Shown here one piece after another: positions 24,236 through 34,947 of a stretch of 64,000 nucleotides of DNA. The DNA is from Rhizobiales bacterium 64-17. Lineage in GTDB: Bacteria > Pseudomonadota > Alphaproteobacteria > Rhizobiales > Xanthobacteraceae. The stretch lies in NCBI GenBank assembly GCA_001899285.1, contig MKWA01000010.1:93019-157018 (forward strand). The letters run 5' to 3'. Numbering within the stretch: the first letter of the stretch is position 1; every line of letters starts with the position of its first letter. The position numbers and the translations under genes are program-made. The notes beneath the pieces are model-generated. The model was not told the origin of the DNA. It worked only from the letters and a program-made list of their open reading frames with translations, and did no database searches.

Positions 24236-24423
24236 CTTGACTCATCGGCCTGATCAGCCCATAAGCATGCCGCGCGGCGGGCCTCACGGCCCGCTGATGC
24301 TGTTTGGGTCAGGCTGATCGCCCCTGTGGCACCAGCTAACCCATTGAAAAACATAACTTTCGACTGAAAGAAGCCGGTCCGGGATGGTCCCGAGCGCCGG
24401 GGTTGAACACGAAAGAAAGAACG

Positions 24424-24810
24424 ATGTTCGCAGTCATCAAGACCGGCGGTAAGCAATATCGCGTTGCCGCCGAAGACGTGATCCGGGTCGACCGGGTCGA
24501 GGGCGAGCCGGGTTCGGTCGTCCAGTTCGGCGAAGTCCTGGCCGTGGGCGGGGACAAGCCGCAGGTCGGCGCTCCGCTGGTGTCGGGCGCCACTGTCGCG
24601 GGCGAGCTCATCGAGCACAGCCGCGGCGACAAGGTGATCGCTTTCAAGAAGCGGCGCCGCAAGAATTCCCGCCGCAAGCGGGGCTATCGGCACGAGTTTT
24701 CGGTGATCCGCATCACCGAGATTCTGACCGAGGGCAAGAAGCCGTCGGACAAGGCGCCGCCCCGCCCGAAGCGGGAAAAGAAGGTCGCCGCCGCTGCCGA
24801 CAACAAGTAA
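24424..24810 (+). CDS. rplU: Ribosomal protein bL21
   Basis: A 128-residue 50S subunit protein that binds 23S rRNA. MFAVIKTGGKQYRV at the N terminus and KVIAFKKRRRKNSRRKRGYR in the second half are diagnostic. A Lys/Pro/Ala-rich tail of about 25 residues follows the conserved domain, as in many Rhizobiales. The start at 24424 excludes an upstream ATG at 24403 that does not belong to the family. It is the first gene of the usual rplU-rpmA pair. Confidence 0.97.
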   Translation: MFAVIKTGGKQYRVAAEDVIRVDRVEGEPGSVVQFGEVLAVGGDKPQVGAPLVSGATVAGELIEHSRGDKVIAFKKRRRKNSRRKRGYRHEFSVIRITEILTEGKKPSDKAPPRPKREKKVAAAADNK

Positions 24811-24862
24811 GTGATTCCGTCACGGAATCGGTGTAGATAGAGACAGAATTCGAGAGGCCATC

Positions 24863-25135
24863 ATGGCACACAAAAAAGCAGGCGGATCTTCGCGCAACGG
24901 CCGTGACTCGGCCGGCAAGCGCCTCGGCCTCAAGGCCTCCGGCGACCAGCAGGTCATCGCCGGCAACATTATCGTGCGTCAGCGCGGCACCCAGTGGCAT
25001 CCGGGCCGCAATGTCGGCATGGGCCGTGACCACACGCTGTTCGCTCTCACCAACGGAAAAGTCCAGTTCGCCACGAAAAGCAAAGGCCGCTGTTACGTGT
25101 CCGTCGTACCGACGATGGAAGCTGCGGCCGAATAG
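24863..25135 (+). CDS. rpmA: Ribosomal protein bL27
   Basis: A 90-residue protein at the peptidyl-transferase end of the 50S subunit. [20 protein letters not shown] is the standard N terminus (no leader cleavage motif), with [12 protein letters not shown] further on. GAGAGGCC upstream of the ATG is a plausible ribosome-binding site. It lies 52 bases after rplU in the same operon. Confidence 0.98.
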   Translation: MAHKKAGGSSRNGRDSAGKRLGLKASGDQQVIAGNIIVRQRGTQWHPGRNVGMGRDHTLFALTNGKVQFATKSKGRCYVSVVPTMEAAAE

Positions 25136-25198
25136 ACGGTGGATCAAATCGAGGTCCGCCGGTGTTTCGTCAAACCCGGTGGCCCTCAAAGGGCTCGA

Positions 25199-25238
25199 AG
25201 AGGGGGAGACGGGACACCGTCTCCCCCTCTCTCTTTTT
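25199..25238 (+). terminator. Strong rho-independent terminator after rpmA
   Basis: A 14-bp perfect stem (25199-25212 with 25217-25230) with a GACA loop, followed by CTCTTTTT. It separates the ribosomal genes from the acetyltransferase, which starts only 19 bases later. Confidence 0.9.
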
Positions 25239-25256
25239 GCAACGGAGCCCTGTGCC

Positions 25257-25859
25257 ATGACCCTGCTCGAAAGACCGCTCTCGGAGAGCTACCGGGAAAC
25301 CAGCCCTATCGTCCTTGAGACCAAGCGGCTGACCCTGCGCGCGCCGCGCCTCAAGGACGCAAAAACGGTCGCCATGCTCGCGAATGATCGCCGCATCGCC
25401 GAGAACACCGCGCGCATCCCACATCCCTACAAACTGTCGGACGCCGAGGGATTTCTGGCGCGTGCCAACACCGCCGGCGGCGAAACCGCATTCCTCATCA
25501 CGCTGCGCGACGGCACCGTGATCGGTTCGTGCGGATTGATGGCGCTCGAAGGACAGCCGCCCGAACTCGGCTACTGGCTCGGCGTCGATCACTGGGGCAA
25601 GGGCTACGCCACCGAAGCCGTGCACGCGGTGATCGATCACGCCTTCACCGATCTCGATTGCGACGCGCTGCAGGCCGGCGCGCGCGTGACCAATCCGGGT
25701 TCGCGCCGCGTGCTGGAGAAGTGCGGTTTCCAGTGGACCGGCGTCGGCCTCTACCGCATCCGCGCGCTCGCGAGTTCCGCGCCGATCGATCGGTTCCGGC
25801 TCGATCGCGGCATCTGGCATTCGCTCAAGACCTGGGGCCGCGCGCGCAAACTGAGCTGA
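25257..25859 (+). CDS. GNAT-family N-acetyltransferase, RimJ/RimL type
   Basis: A 200-residue acetyl-CoA-dependent transferase. LETKRLTLRAPRLKDAKTVA at the N terminus is the RimJ/RimL-type start. The acetyl-CoA loop is seen in WLGVDHWGKGYATEAVHAVI, and ARVTNPGSRRVLEKCGF is the motif B region. The substrate cannot be read from the sequence: ribosomal proteins, other proteins or small amines are possible. It follows rpmA after a terminator, so it must have its own promoter or rely on read-through. Confidence 0.88.
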   Translation: MTLLERPLSESYRETSPIVLETKRLTLRAPRLKDAKTVAMLANDRRIAENTARIPHPYKLSDAEGFLARANTAGGETAFLITLRDGTVIGSCGLMALEGQPPELGYWLGVDHWGKGYATEAVHAVIDHAFTDLDCDALQAGARVTNPGSRRVLEKCGFQWTGVGLYRIRALASSAPIDRFRLDRGIWHSLKTWGRARKLS

Positions 25860-25884
25860 TCGCGCGACGAAAATTGAAAGGATG

Positions 25885-25918
25885 CAGGCGGCATGCGCGA
25901 GCGTGCCGCCTGTTTTGT
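25885..25918 (+). terminator. Rho-independent terminator after the acetyltransferase
   Basis: CAGGCGGCA (25885-25893) and TGCCGCCTG (25904-25912) form a 9-bp perfect stem with a 10-base loop, followed by TTTTGTT. Confidence 0.85.
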
Positions 25919-26403
25919 TGCTGTCGGTTGCGCACGGATTTTTGCTGAATCCGCGCGGCGCTTTGCGACAGAATCGGTGTCGTATTTTTCGCGCGATGTC
26001 GCAGGTGCAGCGTGTTGACACGCTCGCGCATCGGGCGCAGGATTTTCGTGTCACGTGAGACGGCACCGCTGAACGTCATGTGCGTTCGAAGAACCCCTGA
26101 GTGCGGCGTGTGCGTTTCACCAGCGAGGCTCTCACGCGGAGGAGTGCATGCCACCGGCGCAGCAAGGCCGCGATGATCGCTCCGGCACCGTTCGGACCAG
26201 AGCGTAGCGGCCAACCCCACGAACAACGCGCCGCGAGCGGGTCCAGTTGAATCTGGATGATGGGCTGCATCAGTCAGGCAAAGCCCAACCTCACCCGCTC
26301 CCGGCAGCGTTTCCTTTTACGCGCAATCTTTGTGAGTCTTTGGACGCCGAAATTTTTTGAGACGGCGCGCTCTTTCTTTTCTCAAACCGATATCGGTCAC
26401 GCC
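25919..26403. other. Intergenic stretch without a recognised gene
   Basis: Between two convergent genes. Short frames on the minus strand (such as 26076-26270) lack ribosome-binding sites and family features. Inverted GCGTGTTGACACGC-like sequence near 26010-26030 may form a hairpin. Nothing further can be supported. Confidence 0.45.
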
Positions 26404-27300
26404 TCAATCCGCCGCCGGCGGAAACGGCGGATGAGCGAGCCTGCGCTCGCGCATGAAGATATAGATGCCGGCGGCGATGATCACCGCGCAGCCGATCAGC
26501 ATCGCCGTCTGCGGCACGTCGCCGAAGAACCAGAAGCCCAGCAGGATCGCCCAGACGATCGTCGTGTACTGATACGGCACCACCACCGACGGCGGCGCGA
26601 CGATCAGCGAGCGGTTGATGCACATATGCGCACCCATGGCGACAATCCCGAGCAGCAGCAATAAGCCAAGATCGGCCGTGCTCATCGGCGTCCAGGTGAA
26701 CGGCGCCACCACCGCGCCGAACGCCACAGCGCCGAGCATCTGCCATGAGACCAGCACCACGTCGCTGGTGCCGCGCACCAGCCGCGTGCAGATCATCAGC
26801 AACGAAAACGAGAAACTGCCGACCAGCGCCACCAGTGCCGGCACGCTCAGGCTGTCCGCCGACGGCTGCAGCGCGATGATGACGCCGCCAAAGCCGACGA
26901 TCACCGCCGACCAGCGCCGCCAGCCGACCGGCTCGCGCAACAGCGTCGCCGCCATCGCGGTGACGTAGATCGGGCCGGCAAGGTAGTAGGTCATCACGTC
27001 GGCGAGCGGCAGCGACGTCAGCGCCCAGTAGAATAGCGCCACCTCACCGGTGGCAAATACCGCGCGCAGAAGCTGGATGCCCGGCCGCGGCGCCCGGATG
27101 AAGGCCCCCGCCCCCTCGCGGACCGCGAACGGCGCCAGCACGGCCAGCGCCGCCAGGCTGCGGATCAGCAGCACCTGGCCGACCGAATAGGTCGCCACCA
27201 GCCACTTGCCGAGCGCATCGTTGAGCGCGAACAAGAAAATCCCCACCAGCATCAGGGCAATGCCGGCGGCGGTGGAGGAGGCAGGCTGTTGTGAAGTCAT
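26404..27300 (-). CDS. DMT-superfamily (EamA) permease
   Basis: A 298-residue inner-membrane protein with about ten hydrophobic segments in two EamA repeats (first about 12-140, second about 150-285). Typical features include GIFLFALNDALGKWL in helix 1 and GRPGIQLLRAVF-like RxP loops. Such carriers export metabolites or take up small solutes; the substrate is unknown. The start at 27300 was chosen because the upstream in-frame ATG (27408) would extend into the obgE coding region. It is divergent from obgE. Confidence 0.85.
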   Translation of the reverse strand: MTSQQPASSTAAGIALMLVGIFLFALNDALGKWLVATYSVGQVLLIRSLAALAVLAPFAVREGAGAFIRAPRPGIQLLRAVFATGEVALFYWALTSLPLADVMTYYLAGPIYVTAMAATLLREPVGWRRWSAVIVGFGGVIIALQPSADSLSVPALVALVGSFSFSLLMICTRLVRGTSDVVLVSWQMLGAVAFGAVVAPFTWTPMSTADLGLLLLLGIVAMGAHMCINRSLIVAPPSVVVPYQYTTIVWAILLGFWFFGDVPQTAMLIGCAVIIAAGIYIFMRERRLAHPPFPPAAD

Positions 27301-27308
27301 CGCGTTGA

Positions 27309-28352
<1,044 letters not shown>

Positions 28353-28469
28353 GGATCGCTTCAGCGACTCCCACCCCGCTTCATCCTGAGGTGGCTTCGC
28401 CAAACACCACCCCGCGTGCTAGGAGGAACCCGCGCATCCCGACCGGTTCTCCTTCGCAAACCGCCACCT

Positions 28470-29591
28470 ATGCCGAAATCGCCCTCGCTCAAAAACTTCC
28501 GCCGCATCGTCATCAAGGTCGGCTCGTCGCTGCTGGTCGACAGCGCCGCCGGCCGGATCAAGCGCGCGTGGCTGACCTCGCTGGCCGAGGACATCGCCCA
28601 GTTGCATAAGGACAAGCGCGACGTGCTCGTCGTGTCGTCGGGCTCGATCGCACTCGGCCGCGCGGTGCTCAAGCTCCCGGCCGGTCCGCTCAAACTCGAG
28701 GAGAGCCAGGCCGCCGCCGCCGTCGGTCAGATCGCGCTGGCGCGCACCTGGTCGGAAGTGCTCGGCGCGCACGACATCACCGCCGGTCAGGTGCTGGTGA
28801 CGCTGTCGGACACGGAAGAGCGCCGCCGCTATCTCAATGCGCGCTCGACCATCAACCGACTGCTGAAATGGCGCGCGGTGCCGGTGATCAACGAGAACGA
28901 CACGGTGGCGACCACCGAGATCCGGTTCGGCGACAACGACCGGCTCGGCGCGCGCGTCGCCACCATGGTCAGCGCCGATTTGTTGATCCTGCTGTCCGAC
29001 ATTGACGGCCTGTACGACAAGCCGCCCGGACCGAACCGCGACGCCAGGCTCATCCCGCTGGTGGAGCGCATCACGCCGGAGATCGAGGCGATGGCCGGCG
29101 TGTCGCATTCTGCCACCGCGCGTGGCGGCATGATCACCAAGATCGAAGCGGCGAAGATCGCCACCACCGCCGGCACGCATATGGTGATCGCACCGGGCCA
29201 TGTGAAAAATCCCGTCGGCAGCATTGGCAAGGGCGGCGTCTGCACCTGGTTCATGACACCGGCGAATCCGGTGACGTCGCGCAAGAAGTGGATCGCCGGA
29301 TCACTGGAGCCGCGCGGCACGCTGCTGATCGATGCCGGCGCGGTTGCGGCGCTACGCCGGGGCAAGAGCCTGCTCGCAGCGGGCGTCACGCGCATCGAAG
29401 GCCAGTTCGGGCGCGGCGATGCGGTGCTGATCCGCGGCCCGGACGGCGCCGAGATCGGCCGCGGACTGATCGGCTACGACGCCGACGAAGCGCAGGCGAT
29501 CCGCGGCAAGGGCTCGTCGGACATCCTCACCATCCTCGGCGCCGGCGGCCGGGCCGAGATGATCCATCGCGACGATCTTGTCCTGGGATGA
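28470..29591 (+). CDS. proB: Glutamate 5-kinase
   Basis: A 373-residue enzyme catalysing the first step of proline synthesis, the ATP-dependent phosphorylation of glutamate. The amino-acid kinase domain (about 10-260) starts [14 protein letters not shown] and has [10 protein letters not shown] and [10 protein letters not shown]-terminal PUA domain (about 280-373) is present, so the enzyme is full length. The start at 28470 fits the family; an upstream ATG at 28416 does not. The gap after obgE holds a half-copy of the local palindromic repeat (CATCCTGAGG near 28382). Confidence 0.95.
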   Translation: MPKSPSLKNFRRIVIKVGSSLLVDSAAGRIKRAWLTSLAEDIAQLHKDKRDVLVVSSGSIALGRAVLKLPAGPLKLEESQAAAAVGQIALARTWSEVLGAHDITAGQVLVTLSDTEERRRYLNARSTINRLLKWRAVPVINENDTVATTEIRFGDNDRLGARVATMVSADLLILLSDIDGLYDKPPGPNRDARLIPLVERITPEIEAMAGVSHSATARGGMITKIEAAKIATTAGTHMVIAPGHVKNPVGSIGKGGVCTWFMTPANPVTSRKKWIAGSLEPRGTLLIDAGAVAALRRGKSLLAAGVTRIEGQFGRGDAVLIRGPDGAEIGRGLIGYDADEAQAIRGKGSSDILTILGAGGRAEMIHRDDLVLG

Positions 29592-29636
29592 CTTGGCGCG
29601 TGCTCGCGGGAGCGTGATGGGAACCAGATGCGGTTT

Positions 29637-29748
29637 CGCGCTTTGATAAAGCGCGACGCAGTTTGGAAAGGTGCTTCAGGCGGGCGCCTAACCGGTGAAG
29701 GCGATTGACCGATCGCCCTTAAACCCCGGCCCCAGGGCCGGGGTTTTT
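29637..29748 (+). other. Structured 3' region of proB or small RNA, ending in a terminator
   Basis: Three consecutive hairpins occur in 110 bases: CGCGCTTT/AAAGCGCG (29637-29655, 3-base loop), GGCGAT/ATCGCC (29700-29717) and a terminator stem AAACCCCGGCC/GGCCGGGGTTT (29721-29746) with a T-run. This could be the proB 3' untranslated region or an independent small RNA. No family is recognised. Confidence 0.45.
29721..29748 (+). terminator. Rho-independent terminator downstream of proB
   Basis: An 11-bp stem (29721-29731 with 29736-29746) with a 4-base loop and a run of five Ts. The A-run on the left arm would also let it work in the other direction. Confidence 0.85.
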
Positions 29749-29761
29749 GCGTGACCCGGAT

Positions 29762-30092
29762 CACATCCCCAAAAATGGTTTGGCCCAAAAATGGTTTGGG
29801 GAGCCGACCGGGGCTCCCCAAAGACAAACGCGAACGCAACGCAGACTCAACGCAACAAACTCAAACGCAACGACTTCACGCAACTCTTTGCACGCCAACG
29901 CCACACGCAACGAACGCGACAGCACAACGCGAATGCAACACCGGCGGACTCGAACACCAACAACGCCGGAACAACACGACTCGGCCAGCGGCCGACCTGA
30001 GGGCGGTTGACCACCCGACCGCGGCGAAATCAGGGCAGGGAGTCCGCTTGCGCCGAAAGTCGAACGGCGTTCTCCACAGGCCCGGTCAAGGG
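29762..30092. other. Low-complexity A/C-rich intergenic stretch with short repeats
   Basis: It contains a tandem AAAAATGGTTTGG (29771-29783 and 29787-29799), then a hairpin GGGGAGCC/GGCTCCCC (29798-29819). About 170 bases of AACGC-rich, T-poor sequence follow. Open frames here result from the bias and lack gene features. Confidence 0.5.
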
Positions 30093-30287
30093 TCAGCGGC
30101 GGCGGGTCGGCCGCCGGCCCTGCACCCGGCGTCCCGGCCGGCTTTTGGCCGGCGCGGCCGGCAATTCCATCAGGGTTCCATCGGGGAACTCGATATAGCG
30201 GGAGAATCCGCCACCCAGACGGCCTTCGACGATATATTTGGTGCCTTCGGGCAAACGCGCCGGAAGACGGCTCGAATACGCGGCCAT
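30093..30287 (-). CDS. Small conserved-looking protein, unknown function
   Basis: A 64-residue protein (MAAYSSRLPARLPEGTKYIV...) with a compact beta-rich core (VEGRLGGGFSRYIEFPDGTL) and an Arg/Pro-rich basic tail. The start at 30287 is set by GGAGGAGTTTC; an ATG at 30302 is also in frame. I believe proteins with this core occur in related Bradyrhizobiaceae, but no function is known to me. Confidence 0.65.
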   Translation of the reverse strand: MAAYSSRLPARLPEGTKYIVEGRLGGGFSRYIEFPDGTLMELPAAPAKSRPGRRVQGRRPTRRR

Positions 30288-30483
30288 GAAACTCCTCCGC
30301 ATCTGGCAACCTTCGGTCTGGCTGCAACCTTCGCGGGTCAATGTGTAGGCCGGACGACAGTTTCGCGGCAGCGGCGGGGCGGTGCGGGTTATCCCCATAA
30401 TCCCCGTATTACCCCGGTCTCGCGGTGGTTCCGGCGACGTGATAGGAAACAGCCACGAGACAGCCGGCCGGACTTTGCGCGCG

Positions 30484-31776
30484 ATGACGACCCCACTCAA
30501 ACCTATTGAAAAGACTGATGGATTGACCGCCGTGATGGGCGATCTCGGCCGTCAGGCGCGGGCCGCCGCGCGGGTGCTGGCGCTCGCCCCGGCGGCGCAG
30601 AAGGATCAGGCGCTCGCCGCCATGGCGCAGGCGATCCGCGACCAGCAGGCGGCGATTCTCGCCGCCAATGCCGAGGACGTCGCCGCCGCCAAGGCGGCCG
30701 GAATTTCCGGGGCGTTGCTCGACCGGCTGGTGCTCGACGACAAGCGCGTCGCCGCCATGGCCGAAGGCATCGACGTGATCCGCGCGCTGGCCGACCCGGT
30801 CGGCCATGTCACCGAGCGCTGGACGCGGCCCAACGGCATGACCATCGAGCGCGTGCGTGTGCCGATCGGCGTCATCGGCATCATCTATGAGAGCCGCCCG
30901 AACGTGACGGCGGATGCCGGCGCGCTCTGTATCAAGGCCGGCAATGCCGCGATCCTGCGCGGCGGCTCCGACAGCTTCCGTTCCTCGCGCGCGATCCAGG
31001 CAGCGCTCGCCGCCGGGCTGCGCGCCGCAGGTCTTCCCGAGGCGGCGATCCAGCTCGTCCCCACCCGCGACCGCGCCGCCGTCGGCATGATGCTCACCGG
31101 CCTCGACGGCGCGATCGAGGTGATCGTCCCGCGCGGCGGCAAGAGCCTGGTCGAGCGCGTGCAGGCGGAAGCGCGCGTGCCGGTATTCGCGCATCTCGAA
31201 GGCGTCAACCACGTCTATGTCGACAAGGCGGCCGATCCGGCGATGGCGATGACCATCGTGCGCAACGCCAAGCTGCGCCGCACCGGCGTCTGCGGCGCGG
31301 CGGAGACGCTGCTGGTCGACAAGGCCGCCCCGGCACAGGAATTGAAGCAACTGGTCGACATGCTGCTCGACGCCGGCTGCGAGGTGCGCGGCGACGCCGC
31401 GACGCAAGCCGTCGATGCGCGCGTCAAGCCGGCGCGCGACGACGACTGGTCAACCGAATATCTCGACGCGATCATCGCCGCGAAAGTCGTTGATGGCGTC
31501 GACGGCGCGATCGCGCATATCGATCGCTACGGCTCGCATCACACCGATGCGATCGTCACCCAGGATCAGGCCACGGCCGACAAGTTTCTCAACGAGGTCG
31601 ATTCCGCCATCGTCCTGCACAACGCCTCGACGCAATTCGCCGACGGCGGCGAATTCGGCTTCGGCGCGGAGATCGGCATCGCCACCGGCAAGCTGCACGC
31701 ACGCGGCCCGGTCGGCGTGGAGCAGTTGACGAGCTTCAAATACCGGGTGCGGGGCACGGGCCAGATCCGGCCGTGA
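30484..31776 (+). CDS. proA: Gamma-glutamyl phosphate reductase
   Basis: A 430-residue NADPH-dependent enzyme for the second step of proline synthesis. The family segments [20 protein letters not shown] and RGGSDS are present. The catalytic Cys lies in [15 protein letters not shown], and [20 protein letters not shown] is near the end. The start at 30484 matches the family, removing 34 residues of an upstream extension. Its stop overlaps the nadD start (GTGA). Confidence 0.96.
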   Translation: MTTPLKPIEKTDGLTAVMGDLGRQARAAARVLALAPAAQKDQALAAMAQAIRDQQAAILAANAEDVAAAKAAGISGALLDRLVLDDKRVAAMAEGIDVIRALADPVGHVTERWTRPNGMTIERVRVPIGVIGIIYESRPNVTADAGALCIKAGNAAILRGGSDSFRSSRAIQAALAAGLRAAGLPEAAIQLVPTRDRAAVGMMLTGLDGAIEVIVPRGGKSLVERVQAEARVPVFAHLEGVNHVYVDKAADPAMAMTIVRNAKLRRTGVCGAAETLLVDKAAPAQELKQLVDMLLDAGCEVRGDAATQAVDARVKPARDDDWSTEYLDAIIAAKVVDGVDGAIAHIDRYGSHHTDAIVTQDQATADKFLNEVDSAIVLHNASTQFADGGEFGFGAEIGIATGKLHARGPVGVEQLTSFKYRVRGTGQIRP

Positions 31777-32432
31777 GTATTTTTCCGCCTCACGCGCCGG
31801 GCCTGAAGATCGGGCTGTTCGGCGGCACGTTCGATCCGCCGCACGACGCGCATCTCGGCGCGGCGCTGCTGGCGATGAAGAAGATCGGCCTCGACCGCGT
31901 CTGGTGGCTGGTGACGCCCGGCAATCCGCTGAAGAACACCAGCGGCCTCGCGCCGCTCGCGCAACGCATCGCCGCCGCCAAGGCACTGACGCATCATCCG
32001 CGCATCGACGTCACCGGCCTCGAGGCCGAGATCAATACGCGCTACACTTACGACACGGTGCATTATCTCGTGCATCGTTTTCCGCGCGTGCGCTTCGTCT
32101 GGATCATGGGCGCGGACAATCTGCGCCACTTCCACCGCTGGCAGAACTGGCGCGGCATCGCCAATCTGGTGCCGATCGCGGTGATCGACCGGCTCGGCCC
32201 GAGCCTCTACGCGCCGGGCGGCGTCGCCGGTCAGGCACTGGCCCGGTTCCGTATTCCCGAATCCAAGTTGCGCAGCCTGCCGGACCGCAAGCCGCCGGCC
32301 TGGGCCTATCTGCATGGCTTGAAATCGCCGCTGTCGTCCACCGCGCTACGCGCGCTGCGCCGCAAGGGTGACGATCCCAAGCAGGGCGACAAAAGCGGCG
32401 ATGGCACCGACGGTGCCGAATTGCTATCCTGA
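31773..32432 (+). CDS. nadD: Nicotinate-nucleotide adenylyltransferase
   Basis: A 219-residue enzyme forming deamido-NAD from nicotinate mononucleotide and ATP. The N-terminal nucleotide-binding loop is [15 protein letters not shown]; the usual HxGH motif here reads HDAH, with Ala for Gly. [13 protein letters not shown] is the C-terminal ISSTxxR-type motif. The GTG start overlaps the proA stop by 4 bases, indicating translational coupling. A 20-residue hydrophilic tail overlaps the start region of rsfS. Confidence 0.93.
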   Translation: MSIFPPHAPGLKIGLFGGTFDPPHDAHLGAALLAMKKIGLDRVWWLVTPGNPLKNTSGLAPLAQRIAAAKALTHHPRIDVTGLEAEINTRYTYDTVHYLVHRFPRVRFVWIMGADNLRHFHRWQNWRGIANLVPIAVIDRLGPSLYAPGGVAGQALARFRIPESKLRSLPDRKPPAWAYLHGLKSPLSSTALRALRRKGDDPKQGDKSGDGTDGAELLS

Positions 32433-32973
32433 CGGCGGTTGTCGCCGTCGAACCGACCGAGTTCAGCAAGGACCGAACACCCTGTCCAAATCCGCGCTTC
32501 CGCGGGCGAAGCAAAAGAAGCCCGCAACCGCTGCGAAAAAAAGCAGCGCCAAGCCGAGCCGCCCGAAGACGGGCAGCGCCAAGAAACCAGCCGCGAAAAA
32601 ATCCGCCGTCGCCGCGCCTGAGGCAGCCGATCTGCGCGCCGCGCAGGAAACGCTGCGCATCGTCCTCAAGAGCCTCGACGACATGAAGGCGGAAGACAGC
32701 GTGACCATCGACCTCGCCGGCAAGACCTCGATCGGCGACTACATGGTGGTGTCGTCCGGCCGCTCGCAGCGCCATGTCGCCAGCATCGCCGACGAGATCA
32801 CCAGGAACTTGAAAAAGGCCGGCCGCCACGGCGTGCACAGCGAAGGCAAGCAGATCGCCGACTGGGTGCTGATCGACGCCGGCGACGTGATCGTGCATGT
32901 GTTCCGGCCCGAGGTCCGCGCCTTCTACAATATCGAGAAGATGTGGTCGCAGCCGGAGCGGCGCGCTGACTGA
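32401..32973 (+). CDS. rsfS: Ribosomal silencing factor RsfS
   Basis: A homologue of RsfS/Iojap, which binds uL14 and blocks subunit joining in starvation. The conserved domain runs from about ADLRAAQETLRIVLKSLDD to FYNIEKMW, including SIGDYMVVSSGRSQRHV and GDVIVHVFRPEVRAFYNIE. An unusual Lys/Ala/Pro/Ser-rich extension of about 70 residues precedes it. The start is uncertain: in-frame ATGs are at 32368 and 32401 and a GTG at 32413, all inside the nadD 3' end. Confidence 0.88.
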   Translation: MAPTVPNCYPDGGCRRRTDRVQQGPNTLSKSALPRAKQKKPATAAKKSSAKPSRPKTGSAKKPAAKKSAVAAPEAADLRAAQETLRIVLKSLDDMKAEDSVTIDLAGKTSIGDYMVVSSGRSQRHVASIADEITRNLKKAGRHGVHSEGKQIADWVLIDAGDVIVHVFRPEVRAFYNIEKMWSQPERRAD

Positions 32974-33009
32974 GGCACCGGCAACCACAAGGCCGGCCCA
33001 GAGACTGAG

Positions 33010-33492
33010 ATGCGCATTCTCGTTGCCGCCATCGGACGCTTGAAGCAAGGCCCGGAAACGGAGCTGTGCGAACGCTATCGCAAGCGCGCGATCCAGAGCG
33101 GCCGCGCGCTCGGCTGGCGCGACGTGGAGATCGTCGAGATCCGCGAATCGCGCGCGCAGGACGCCGAGCGGCGCATGGTCGAGGAATCGATCGCGCTCGC
33201 CAGCGTGATCCCCGACCATTCGGTGCTGGTGCTGCTCGACGAGCGCGGCGACAGCCTCGACAGCGCCGCCTTCGCCGGCCGGCTCGCCGCCTGGCGCAGC
33301 GAGGCCAAACCGGCGGCAACCTTCATCATCGGCGGTGCCGACGGTCTCGCGCCGAGCCTGCGCCAGCGCGCAACCCTGCATCTCGCCTTCGGCGCCGCGA
33401 CCTGGCCGCACCAGTTCGTGCGGATCATGCTATTGGAACAACTGTATCGCGCGGCAACGATTCTCGGCGGGCATCCGTATCACCGGGCCTAG
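33010..33492 (+). CDS. rlmH: 23S rRNA pseudouridine-1915 N3-methyltransferase
   Basis: A 160-residue SPOUT methyltransferase. The C-terminal trefoil-knot region is clear: LLDERGDSLDSAAFA, FIIGGADGLAPSLRQRA and FGAATWPHQFVRIMLLEQLY. Length and the neighbourhood (rsfS-rlmH) are standard. Confidence 0.96.
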   Translation: MRILVAAIGRLKQGPETELCERYRKRAIQSGRALGWRDVEIVEIRESRAQDAERRMVEESIALASVIPDHSVLVLLDERGDSLDSAAFAGRLAAWRSEAKPAATFIIGGADGLAPSLRQRATLHLAFGAATWPHQFVRIMLLEQLYRAATILGGHPYHRA

Positions 33493-33645
33493 CGCATGGT
33501 CCCGAGAAGTGGGAACCGGTTTTCGGACAAGATCATGCGCCGATATAAAAGGACCGGATTCGGTCTTATTCCGGTCGGAATGGCGGCCTTAATGCTGCGC
33601 CGTGACCGGGGCCTATTGAGCGGAGACAGGGCTGGCGTGACGGCG

Positions 33646-34947
33646 ATGCGGCGACAGATCAGGGCAAAAACGCAGTACGGCCTAGCGGCTGTCGCGTTGC
33701 TGATCGCCGCGCCGGGCATGCCCTCTTCCACGTTTGCCCAGACCGCGCCGTCGCGGATCGATACGCTGGAACAGCGCGACCGCGACCTCGACGCGATCCG
33801 CACCGAACAGCGCAAGGCGACCGAGGCGCAGAGCGCGCTTGCCCGCGAGATCGAGACGATCGCCGCCGACCGGCGCAAGCTCAATGCCGACCTGATCGCG
33901 ACGGCGGAGCGCATGCGCACGCTGGAGACGCAGATCGCCGCCGCCGAAGCGCGGCTGAAGCCGCTCGATGCAGACGAAACACGTATTCGCGGCTCGCTGA
34001 TGCAGCGCCGCGCCGTGCTCGCCGAGGTGCTGGCGGCATTGCAGCGGATCGGCCACCGGCCGCCGCCCGCCTTAATGACCGCGCCGGACGACGCGCTGCA
34101 GGCGGTACGCACCGCGATTATGCTCGGCGCGGTGCTGCCGGAGATGCGGCAGGAGGCCGAGGCGCTTGCCGCCGATCTCAAGCGGCTCGCCACGGTGCGT
34201 CAGGACATCACCCGCGAACGCGAGCAGCTGGCGCGCGATGCCGCCGCCTTGCCGAAGGAACGCGACCGTCTCGCGCTGCTGATCGACCAGCGGCAGAAGA
34301 ATCAGGCCGAACGCGAGAAGGAACTTGACGCAGAGCGGGCGCGCGCCGGCGACCTCGCGCGCCAGGCGGGCGACCTCAAGGATTTGATCGCCAAGCTGGA
34401 GCAGTCGTTGAGCGGCCCGGCCCGTGCCGCCCGCGAAGCCGCCCGCAACGACCAGCGGCCGGAATTATCAGCTTTTCGTGATCCGGGACGGCTCGCCCCG
34501 GCCATCGCTTTTTCCACCGCGCGGGGAAAACTTCCGGTGCCGGTTAACGGGGTGAAATTGCGCGATTTCGGCGCATCCGACCCCTCCGGCAACACCGAAA
34601 AAGGTCTTTCCATTGCCACCCGCGCCGGCGCGCAGGTCACGGCGCCGGCGGATGGCTGGGTTGTCTATGCCGGACCCTTCCGCACTTATGGCCAACTCTT
34701 GATCCTGAATGCCGGCGGCGGGTATCATGTGTTACTCGCGGGAATGGACCGGATTTCCGTCGAACTCGGCCAATTTGTTCTGACAGGGGAACCAGTTGCG
34801 GTGATGGGGAGCGGGTCGCAAGTCGCCGCGATCGTTGCCGCCGGGGCCAGCCAGCCGGTTCTCTATATCGAGTTTCGCAAGGACGGGGTTCCTATCGACC
34901 CGGGCCCATGGTGGGCCGCAAGCGATAGCGAAAAGGTTCGCGGATGA
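33646..34947 (+). CDS. EnvC-like murein hydrolase activator
   Basis: A 433-residue secreted protein. A signal peptide (about 1-30, ending SSTFAQ) precedes a long coiled coil (about 35-250) and a C-terminal LytM/M23 domain. The LytM zinc site is degenerate: the usual HxxxD appears as LSIATRAGA and only YHVLLAG remains of HxH. As in EnvC, it therefore probably activates amidases rather than cutting peptidoglycan. The start is chosen to give a proper signal peptide; an ATG at 33496 would put about 50 residues before it. Its stop overlaps the ctpA start (ATGA). Confidence 0.85.
   Translation: MRRQIRAKTQYGLAAVALLIAAPGMPSSTFAQTAPSRIDTLEQRDRDLDAIRTEQRKATEAQSALAREIETIAADRRKLNADLIATAERMRTLETQIAAAEARLKPLDADETRIRGSLMQRRAVLAEVLAALQRIGHRPPPALMTAPDDALQAVRTAIMLGAVLPEMRQEAEALAADLKRLATVRQDITREREQLARDAAALPKERDRLALLIDQRQKNQAEREKELDAERARAGDLARQAGDLKDLIAKLEQSLSGPARAAREAARNDQRPELSAFRDPGRLAPAIAFSTARGKLPVPVNGVKLRDFGASDPSGNTEKGLSIATRAGAQVTAPADGWVVYAGPFRTYGQLLILNAGGGYHVLLAGMDRISVELGQFVLTGEPVAVMGSGSQVAAIVAAGASQPVLYIEFRKDGVPIDPGPWWAASDSEKVRG

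Noticed and set aside
26076..26270. 64-codon minus-strand frame in the gap after the acetyltransferase
   Set aside because: No ribosome-binding site, no family features, and overlapping frames on both strands of similar length.
31405..31446. Repeat-like peptide [12 protein letters not shown] inside ProA, suggesting a palindromic-element insertion
   Set aside because: From memory, homologous ProA proteins have a similar DxRVxPA stretch here, and the DNA lacks the second palindromic arm.
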